Assembly: GCF_001953305.1 (NCBI RefSeq)
Contig: NZ_MTFE01000010.1
Location: forward strand, 3,520,237-3,584,236
Direction: 5' to 3'
Length of the DNA: 64,000 bases
Source of the DNA: Cnuella takakiae
GTDB lineage: Bacteria > Bacteroidota > Bacteroidia > Chitinophagales > Chitinophagaceae
The position numbers were made by a program, and so were the translations under genes. Below the pieces are notes generated by a model. That model was not told the DNA's origin. It saw only the letters and a program-made list of their open reading frames with translations, and did not search any database. Shown here piece after piece: positions 39,601-45,234 of the stretch. Position 1 is the stretch's first letter. Every line of letters begins with the position of its first letter.

Positions 39601-39869
39601 TCCTGAACAGTGATGCTAACTTTCTGATTGCGGGGCAGCACCTGGTCTTTATACACAAAACGGTAAAAGCCCTGTGCTTCTATGGCTTTGAAGGCCTGCT
39701 TCAATTCCACCCGCTCTAAATTGAGGCTGATGGTACCCTGTCCATAGCCCTTGGCAAAGGACTGCAGGGTACAGGCAAACAATAAGAGCAATACAAATTT
39801 TGTCATCAATAAGTATTTGATGCATACGCTGGCCCTCCCTCGCGGGTAGCCAGTACCAAATAATTTCAT
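36618..39869 (-). CDS. SusC/RagA-family TonB-dependent transporter with STN domain
   Basis: Predicted outer-membrane active transporter, 1,083 residues. Order: signal peptide (hydrophobic core FVLLLLFACTL, ~24-40); STN secretin/TonB short domain (~48-118), the part that contacts an anti-sigma factor; carboxypeptidase-like regulatory domain (~130-210, ITGRITDENGKALSGV); TonB-box-like MNEVVVVGYG; plug (~222-335, ending in the SusC signature DASAAAIYGSRGANGVILV); 22-strand barrel; C-terminal aromatic residue. The presence of STN together with the upstream FecR and ECF sigma genes indicates substrate-dependent cell-surface signalling. The ATG is kept at 39869 because long N-termini are common in this family. 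Confidence 0.95.
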   Translation of the reverse strand: MKLFGTGYPRGRASVCIKYLLMTKFVLLLLFACTLQSFAKGYGQGTISLNLERVELKQAFKAIEAQGFYRFVYKDQVLPRNQKVSITVQEASLTEVLDNILRNTPLTYRQLNDKLVVISTGGVEAEVPEAITITGRITDENGKALSGVSVQEKGTNNGTTTNDDGRYTLAVTSANSVLVVSFVGFENREVAVGNQTQVNVALRSANNQMNEVVVVGYGSVQKRELTSAVTTIRSKDFLQGAVNSPLQLIEGKVAGVVISNPAAADPNRATDVQVRGAASISAGNGPLIVIDGMPGGDLRNVAQQDIESITVLKDASAAAIYGSRGANGVILVQTKKGRAGKVSITYDSFIEHDRIANKPDMLSAEEFVSRGRDADRGARTNWYDALIRENNFGQNHFVTLSGGNESTIFRISGNYRNKTAIDIASSRREYGFRANFMQKALNGLLEFSGNLSQRTANEEYTNYGAFQQAVKLNPTIPIMDPTNPSRWNTLQGFDTYNPVQDLNTRENGADRNYSIADFNIRLNLRKNLYSELKLARQGQEMLRREYYNVLSAESINSNRRGRARLASEKWTDYTLEWTGNYNTKINRHDFRVMGGYSYQEFNNQGFSAENMNFPSDAFGWNNLDAGSWNLEAGRLGMDSWRNKEKTIAFLGRFNYNFDDTYFLQGSLRYEGNTKFGANNKWGMFPALSAAWRVSNLDAIKSVDAIDDLKLRVSYGVTGRSGFPRYTSLARYTGYGRYLNDAGQWIQVYGPANNFNPDLRWEKAIAYNFGIDFSLFRSKLTGSIDLFNRISSDLISEYLPVGPYLHERMVVNVGKTTSRGVELQLNWDAVKTRDFTYSTNITTSYIKAKLDSWSNDRFRSNYTELNWLPSPGNPGPAYRMEDGVELGSFYGYRYAGVNNEGKILIWKNGEVGKEAIVASTEGNFDRDRAYIGHGAPHFELAWGNSVGYKRFDLSLYFRGRFDYQILNLYQMYYGLQAEPNVNLLKDAYTRNGDITSGKVIMDYFLEPGDYFKLDNLTLGWSPKVQAKWLNNLRFYGTMRNVFTITKYSGLDPTTVGVTGLTPGYGDLNVYPITRNFSFGAQVTF

Positions 39870-40098
39870 ACTTTACAATTGATAAGTGATGATGAAATAT
39901 CCCGTAACGGGTTTGTTTTGTCGGAACAGAATGGGCGGGGCATGTTGCAGCATGCTCCGCTTTCATTTTGGGTCAGGTGGCAGGCGCTTGTTTCATATGC
40001 AGGCAATTTTTATTAAAAAAGCAGTCACTACCCGCACCATAGCGCAGGCAAAGACCAGTTGACAATCTTTAAGTTCTTGCTAATTCTTGTTGCCGGAA

Positions 40099-41187
40099 TC
40101 AGGGCGATATCCGCACTTCCTTCCGGTTGATGCTATAATTAAATCCGCCCGAAAGCTGCAGGGCATTCATGACCTCCTCTAATTGTTCGCCTTCAAATAC
40201 TGCCGTATAGGTAGTTTGTTTTAGTTCTTCGTTGGTGATAAAAACAGTGACATCGTACCAACGCTCCAGTCGCTGCGCAATCGTCACCAGGCTTTCATTG
40301 TCAAATGCAAGCTTGTTGGAAACCCAGCTGGTTTCGTAAAGGGTGCTATCGCGTTCCAGCGGATGCACTTTGGATATACTAATCATTGGCTGGGGCAATG
40401 CGGTTGCAGCACCGCCGGCAGCTTCTTTTAGATCGGGTTTATTTTGTACTACCAGCTTTTCGCTTGGCTTAAGAACAATTTTCTTATCCGGGTTGTGCAG
40501 CACCTGCACTTCCACCGAACCATGTATCAGGGCCGTTTCCGTAGTAGCTTCATCAGGGTAGGCCCTAAGGTTGAAAGCAGTACCCAAAACCTTTAGATCT
40601 ACCGTTTGGGTATGTATAATAAAAGGTTTGGTCTTGTCTTTAGCCACTTCGAAATATGCCTCTCCTATCAGTTTTACTTCCCGCAGGGTAGTATTAAATG
40701 CATCATCATACACCAGCCGGCTACCCGAATTAAGCCACACAACTGTGCCATCGGGCAGTTCTACTTTCGACTTGGAGCCAGGGCGGGTACTTACTACGTT
40801 TTGTTGGGGCGCCTTGCGGGCAGGCCGAAGTTGGAAAAACATACCGACAGCCAGCATCAGCGAAGCTGCTACCCCGCCTATCCACCACCATGTACGCAGG
40901 CTACGTACGGGTGTTTCCAACTCTTCGGGGTCGGCCACCTCATACTGCAGCACAGGTTCCGAAAGGTGCGTACTCAGGCGCTGCAAGTGCTTACTAAAAG
41001 CATCTTCAGCCTGAACCTTATTCGGCTTGGGCTTTTGCAACCAAAGCTCCTTCATCATTTCAGCCTGGAACACTGCTTCCGGGAAGGCCTTCAGCAGGCC
41101 ATTCAACTCGGAGAGCTCTTCCTGTGATGCCTCGCCGGCAAGCTGCAGGCTCACAAGGGTCCATAAACGATCAGGAGCGGTGTTCAT
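40099..41187 (-). CDS. FecR-family anti-sigma factor
   Basis: Predicted inner-membrane anti-sigma factor, 362 residues. A cytoplasmic N-terminal part (~1-108) is followed by one membrane segment (~110-130, WWIGGVAASLMLAVGMFF), a periplasmic FecR domain (~145-245, SKVELPDGTVVWLNSGSRL then EAYFEVAKDKTKPFII) and a C-terminal DUF4974/STN-like domain (~285-362, LAFDNESLVTIAQRLERWYDV). It would hold the sigma factor encoded 58 bp upstream until the SusC STN domain signals substrate binding. Confidence 0.94.
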   Translation of the reverse strand: MNTAPDRLWTLVSLQLAGEASQEELSELNGLLKAFPEAVFQAEMMKELWLQKPKPNKVQAEDAFSKHLQRLSTHLSEPVLQYEVADPEELETPVRSLRTWWWIGGVAASLMLAVGMFFQLRPARKAPQQNVVSTRPGSKSKVELPDGTVVWLNSGSRLVYDDAFNTTLREVKLIGEAYFEVAKDKTKPFIIHTQTVDLKVLGTAFNLRAYPDEATTETALIHGSVEVQVLHNPDKKIVLKPSEKLVVQNKPDLKEAAGGAATALPQPMISISKVHPLERDSTLYETSWVSNKLAFDNESLVTIAQRLERWYDVTVFITNEELKQTTYTAVFEGEQLEEVMNALQLSGGFNYSINRKEVRISP

Positions 41188-41245
41188 GCTATCAGAATAA
41201 GGACAGCGTTTGTTGGAGAATGTACCAAGGAGTACCTAAAAAAAT

Positions 41246-41836
41246 TTAAGAATGGGAAAAGCGGGCCGAATCGGCAATTCTTTTTCCCAATGTGGCAGGC
41301 AGGGCTGCTGCTAATTTCTTGGTGGCAATAGCTACCTGGTTGCGGACGGTAAGCACCGAAACATCCATGATGGCCGCCACATCCTTATACTTGAGCCCAT
41401 CTTCGCGCACCAGCTGGAAAATGGCCCGGCACTGCGGGGGCAAATCGCGGATGGCAGCCTGTACCTTTTGGTACATTTCAGCTGATATTGCCAGTTCCTC
41501 AGGCGATGCGGAAGCAACAAAAAGATCCTCCATGCCATCGAGGGATACCACCTGGTGCTTGTAGTGGCGCGTAATATAATTGATGGAAAAATTGCGGGTA
41601 ATGGTGTAGAGGTACACTTTTAAGGCAACCACCTTTTTCAGGTCGCTGCGTATTTGCCAGAGCTTGATGAAAACGTCGGAAACGATTTCTTCTGCAGCTT
41701 CCCTGGATTTGACGAAAGAAAAAGAAAATCGGTAAAGCCTGTCAAAAAGTAAATGATACAACTCTTGATAGGCGCGCATATCTTCCAAAATTGCTATGCG
41801 GTGCTGCAGGTCGGCAATACGGTCAAGCTCGTTCAT
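41246..41836 (-). CDS. ECF RNA polymerase sigma factor (FecI/RpoE-like)
   Basis: Predicted ECF sigma-70 factor, 196 residues from the ATG at 41836; the frame can be extended six codons to a TTG at 41854, judged less likely. Region 2 includes YRFSFSFVKSREAAEEIVSDVFIKLW and the linker ITRNFSINYITR; region 4 helix-turn-helix includes LPPQCRAIFQLVREDGLKYK and VSVLTVRNQVAIA. First gene of a sigma-FecR-SusC-SusD cascade on the minus strand. It most likely transcribes the SusC/SusD genes and possibly itself. Confidence 0.94.
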   Translation of the reverse strand: MNELDRIADLQHRIAILEDMRAYQELYHLLFDRLYRFSFSFVKSREAAEEIVSDVFIKLWQIRSDLKKVVALKVYLYTITRNFSINYITRHYKHQVVSLDGMEDLFVASASPEELAISAEMYQKVQAAIRDLPPQCRAIFQLVREDGLKYKDVAAIMDVSVLTVRNQVAIATKKLAAALPATLGKRIADSARFSHS

Positions 41837-41923
41837 GGCAAGGTTTGGCAACAAGGGTTCGGGGCTAAGGTAGGCTTTTACATGTGAACAAAAGAAATTA
41901 TATGCAATATGAATTGCAATAAT

Positions 41924-41933
41924 TTGTGCACAA
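41924..41933. repeat. 10-bp palindrome TTGTGCACAA
   Basis: Perfect palindrome in the 147-bp gap between the SDR gene and the sigma gene. Related GTGCACAAC boxes occur at 42775-42783 and 42873-42881 on the other side of the SDR gene. They could be operators, but the core is short and this is inference. Confidence 0.35.
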
Positions 41934-41983
41934 GGGCACCGCTGGCAGCAATGCTCTTTTGCTTTAAATAATCAGGTAAAAGT

Positions 41984-42733
41984 TTACTGGGCTAAATAAC
42001 CGCCATCGACAGGAAAGTAACTCCCGGTGACAAAAGATGCCTTGTCCGAACTTAACCACAATACCAGTTCTGCTACTTCTTCCGGCTTGCCCATTCTACC
42101 TATGGGATGCAGGGCAGTAAGCACCTCGGTGGTGGCTTCATCCAGCACCTCCAGCAATGGTGTTTTGATATAAGCCGGCCCCACCGCATTAACCCGGATG
42201 CCTTGCTGCGCATACTCCAGTGCTGCTGCTTTTGTGAGCCCTACCACGCCGTGTTTTGCCGCCACATATGCCGGCGACATACGGGTGCCAACCGCTCCCA
42301 GGATTGAAGCCATATTGATAATTACCCCACCCGATTGCAGCATGGCCGGCAGTTGGTACCGCATACCATAGAACACACCGGAAAGGTTGGTGTCGATTAC
42401 TTTTTGCCAGCCCTCAATGGGGTATTCGCCTGAGGGCGCCAGGGGGCCGCCAATGCCGGCATTGTTGCAAGCAATATGCAAGGCGCCAAATTGCGCCAGT
42501 GTTGCTTCAACAAGGGCTTTGTTGTCCTCGGGACTTGCTGTGTCACAACGAATAAATACAGCTAGCCCACCTTCCTGTTCAATTTGTGCCACCGTTTCCT
42601 TCCCTCCCTTTTCATTTACGTCAGACACTACCACTTTTGCTCCGTGCCGGGCATACAACTGTGCCACTGCCCGCCCTATTCCCGAACCTGCTCCGGTTAC
42701 AAGAGCGACCTTATCCTGTAAAAACTTTTCCAT
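41984..42733 (-). CDS. short-chain dehydrogenase/reductase (SDR)
   Basis: Classical SDR oxidoreductase, 249 residues (usual length). Cofactor motif TGAGSGIG (~14-21), NNAG (~90), catalytic Ser in NMASILGAVG, YVAAK catalytic Tyr/Lys pair, and C-terminal GSYFPVDGGYLAQ. The VVSDVNEKG stretch after the second strand has Asp at its end, which favours NAD(H). Substrate unknown; annotations in this subgroup range from 3-oxoacyl-ACP reductase to glucose or cyclohexanol dehydrogenase. It is monocistronic, divergent from the SPW-protein gene with a 199-bp gap. Confidence 0.9.
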   Translation of the reverse strand: MEKFLQDKVALVTGAGSGIGRAVAQLYARHGAKVVVSDVNEKGGKETVAQIEQEGGLAVFIRCDTASPEDNKALVEATLAQFGALHIACNNAGIGGPLAPSGEYPIEGWQKVIDTNLSGVFYGMRYQLPAMLQSGGVIINMASILGAVGTRMSPAYVAAKHGVVGLTKAAALEYAQQGIRVNAVGPAYIKTPLLEVLDEATTEVLTALHPIGRMGKPEEVAELVLWLSSDKASFVTGSYFPVDGGYLAQ

Positions 42734-42932
42734 ACCTGGTTTTTAGAAGTTTTAATCTGATACAATGTAATCATGTGCACAACTTGCTCACCATTATTTG
42801 CATTAGGGGAAAGCCTGAAAAAGGATAGGTTTTACTGCTGAAATGCAGGAAATAAGAAGAAAAAACGGGCTCGTGCACAACAACAGGTTGGCACACTTTG
42901 TGGCACTTGTGCTGTAACCAAATTTGTGAAAT

Positions 42933-43322
42933 ATGAAAATTATAGGAACGAAGATGCACGGGTATTTGGACTACATCATGGGCGTACTGCTGATTGCAGC
43001 TCCATGGCTATTTGACTTTGCAGCAGGCGGCGCCGAAACATGGGTGCCGGTGATACTGGGTGCAGGCACCATCCTGTATAGCCTGTTTACCGATTACGAG
43101 CTGGGCATGAGCCGGCAGTTGAGTATGCGCACCCACCTGGGCCTTGATCTTGCCGGTGGTGCCCTGCTGGCTGTTTCCCCCTGGTTGTTTGGCTTTGCCG
43201 ACTACGTGTATATGCCGCACCTCATCCTGGGTATCCTGGAAGTAGGTGCCTCATTAATGACCAAAACACACCCTTCAAACGAAAGAGCACATCACCAACA
43301 TGGCGCACATGCCATGCATTAA
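42933..43322 (+). CDS. SPW-repeat integral membrane protein
   Basis: Small membrane protein, 129 residues, with about four hydrophobic helices arranged as two repeats, each containing the diagnostic PW motif (APWLFDFAAG at ~23 and SPWLFGFADY at ~82). The C-terminal tail is histidine-rich (HHQHGAHAMH), which could bind metal. SPW proteins have no established function. It is transcribed alone, divergent from the SDR gene; a hairpin follows 34 bp after its stop. Confidence 0.82.
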   Translation: MKIIGTKMHGYLDYIMGVLLIAAPWLFDFAAGGAETWVPVILGAGTILYSLFTDYELGMSRQLSMRTHLGLDLAGGALLAVSPWLFGFADYVYMPHLILGILEVGASLMTKTHPSNERAHHQHGAHAMH

Positions 43323-43356
43323 GCAGGTTTCTTCTTTACGGTAAACCAATATAGTA

Positions 43357-43380
43357 GTAGCCTCACGGAAGTGGGGCTAC
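43357..43380 (+). terminator. hairpin downstream of the SPW gene
   Basis: 10-bp stem (one G-T pair), GTAGCCTCAC (43357-43366) / GTGGGGCTAC (43371-43380), with a GGAA loop. The T-content after it is modest (ACTTATTT), so termination is likely but not certain. Confidence 0.5.
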
Positions 43381-43424
43381 ACTTATTTAGGGGAGTGAAG
43401 GATTTTATGAATGTAGAAGGGGGT

Positions 43425-43459
43425 ATGGACCATGGACGATGGACCATGGACCATGGACA
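43425..43459. repeat. five tandem heptamers, ATGGACN
   Basis: ATGGACC, ATGGACG, ATGGACC, ATGGACC, ATGGACA in direct succession, in the gap between the convergent SPW and Crp/Fnr genes. The junctions create repeated CCATGG palindromes. Probably slippage-derived. Confidence 0.85.
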
Positions 43460-43522
43460 ACGCTTTAGGTTAGGGCCGTTTTGTGTTTTCAGGCACTTCT
43501 ATTGAATTTCAGGCTTGAAGCT

Positions 43523-44212
43523 TTACTCCTGCCCTGCTGCAGTTTGTAAACCTGCATGATCAGAAAGTAAAAGCTCCTTACCCGAGGTTTGAATAAGGCC
43601 GGCATCAGAAAGTTCTGCCAGCATCCGGAACACGGTTTCGTAGGTAGCGCCAACATAAGCGGCCAGGTCCTGGCGGCTGATGGTAATATTCAAATACCCG
43701 TCTGCTGTAGTACCAAATTTTTGTTCCAGGAAAAGCAAGGCAGCAGCTACCCTGCTTTTAACGGTAAGCCTTGCCATATTGCGCATACGCTGTTCCGACT
43801 CGCGGAGTTCATCGGCAAAGAACTGCATCAACAGCAACAGCAGTTCGGGATTGGTTTTGAGGGTAGCGTAGAAAAAATCTAGGGGTATAAAACAAATGGT
43901 ACAGGGTTCAAGTGCCGTGGCGGAAACCGGATAGTGCAAATCGGCACCAAGTCCGCGGTGGCCTACAATGGCACCCGGGCCTGCAAACCGGAGAATCAAT
44001 TCTTTATCCTCCGTCCAGCGCTGGTGCACTTTTACCTTACCGTTGACAAGGAAAAATACACCTTCCACTTGCGCGCCTTCGGTAAACAACTGTTCCCCTT
44101 TTGCCACACTGTAGGTCTGCCGCCGCAACTCCAGCAAAGGCCGCCAGGCCTCTATTACATTACGGCATAAAAAACAACTGTGTAGATCACATCCCTGCTT
44201 TAGTTTTTTCAT
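43523..44212 (-). CDS. Crp/Fnr-family transcriptional regulator
   Basis: Predicted transcription factor, 229 residues. Cyclic-nucleotide-binding-type beta barrel (~25-125, with VAKGEQLFTEGAQVEGVFF and VNGKVKV), dimerisation helix (~130-160) and a winged helix-turn-helix (~165-215) with the recognition-helix pattern SRQDLAAYVGATYETVFRML. Cysteines at 8, 13 and 16 near the N-terminus and at 104 and 107 are suggestive of an oxygen- or redox-sensitive Fe-S cluster as in Fnr, although spacing differs from E. coli Fnr. Located 51 bp downstream of the SUMT gene on the same strand and next to the nitrate genes, it is a likely regulator of nitrate or nitrite metabolism; this is inference from position. 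Confidence 0.88.
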   Translation of the reverse strand: MKKLKQGCDLHSCFLCRNVIEAWRPLLELRRQTYSVAKGEQLFTEGAQVEGVFFLVNGKVKVHQRWTEDKELILRFAGPGAIVGHRGLGADLHYPVSATALEPCTICFIPLDFFYATLKTNPELLLLLMQFFADELRESEQRMRNMARLTVKSRVAAALLFLEQKFGTTADGYLNITISRQDLAAYVGATYETVFRMLAELSDAGLIQTSGKELLLSDHAGLQTAAGQE

Positions 44213-44263
44213 CCTTTCTTGCTTGGAGCAGCAAAGTAGGTAATCTGAAACAGGGTCCCAAAA

Positions 44264-45034
44264 TCAAACGCGCTGTTGCAGGATTGCTTGCTGCGCTTCA
44301 GCCGCCACCAGCGTGGGATGCAGGCGCACCACTTCACCGATCATGATGATAGCAGGATTGGATAAGCCGGCATGTTCCGCACGAAAAACAATATCCTTTA
44401 CCGTACCGATCACCATTTTTTCGTTGGTACAGGTACCATTTTGAATAATGGCAACCGGTGTATCGCCTTTTCCATTGGCTTTGAAAATATCGGTTATTCG
44501 TTCCAGTTTGCTCATCGCCATTAGCATGATCACCGTGGCCGATGATTTTGCGGCCAGTTCTATATCGGCCGACAGCTCGCCCGACTGCGTAGTACCGGTG
44601 GTTACCCAAAAACTTTCGTTGATGCCCCTGCAGGTAAGCGGCAGCATCTGCGAAGCGGGTACCGCAAGTGCGCTTGAAATACCGGGCACCACATCCACTG
44701 CAATGCCATGCGCCCTTGCTACTTCGATCTCTTCCTGCGCCCTGCCAAATACAAAAGGATCTCCTCCCTTTAGGCGCACCACATGGCCATGGCGGGTAGC
44801 CATCTCAATGATCAAGATGTTGATCTCGCTTTGCGAAAGCGCATGGCAGCCATAGCGCTTGCCCACAAATTGCAGGATGGTGCCTGGCCGGGCATGTTTC
44901 AGCAAAGCCTCGTTGGCCAGTGCATCATATAATATAACATCGGCCGATCCTAATATTTTAATTGCTTTTAATGTAATCAAATCCGGGTCGCCAGGACCGG
45001 CCCCAACCAGTGTTAAACGGGAATTTGCCTGCAT
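44264..45034 (-). CDS. cobA: uroporphyrinogen-III C-methyltransferase (SUMT)
   Basis: Predicted SAM-dependent tetrapyrrole methylase, 256 residues from the ATG at 45034 (a TTG at 45040 is the alternative). It converts uroporphyrinogen III to precorrin-2, the first committed step to siroheme. Motifs: LVGAGPGDPDLITLKA, YDALAN, GKRYGCHALSQ, RLKGGDPFVFGR, VVPGISSALAVPA. It lacks the dehydrogenase/ferrochelatase part of CysG, so that step must be encoded elsewhere. It is divergent from nirB, whose product needs siroheme, so shared regulation from the 200-bp gap is likely. Confidence 0.94.
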   Translation of the reverse strand: MQANSRLTLVGAGPGDPDLITLKAIKILGSADVILYDALANEALLKHARPGTILQFVGKRYGCHALSQSEINILIIEMATRHGHVVRLKGGDPFVFGRAQEEIEVARAHGIAVDVVPGISSALAVPASQMLPLTCRGINESFWVTTGTTQSGELSADIELAAKSSATVIMLMAMSKLERITDIFKANGKGDTPVAIIQNGTCTNEKMVIGTVKDIVFRAEHAGLSNPAIIMIGEVVRLHPTLVAAEAQQAILQQRV

Positions 45035-45234
45035 ATTCAAATTATTTTATGCTATATGTATATTTTATTTCCACCAACATGCTTAAAGTTAAACCAAATA
45101 ATATTATTTTTATGACAGAGATCACATAAAAGAGCAAGTTTAATGACGTAAAAACTTTAACCACTCTGATATGTATTTTATTTTTATATAACGATCGCTT
45201 GCCATTGCACTTTTACTGACCTAAAAGTTTCAAG
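45035..45234. promoter_or_regulatory. divergent control region of cobA and nirB
   Basis: 200-bp AT-rich gap between two divergent genes of one pathway. It contains an imperfect dyad TGA-N6-TCA at 45113-45124 in the style of Crp/Fnr sites and an 8-bp inverted repeat TTAAAGTT (45083-45090) / AACTTTAA (45153-45160). Which, if any, binds the neighbouring Crp/Fnr protein is unproven. Confidence 0.4.
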
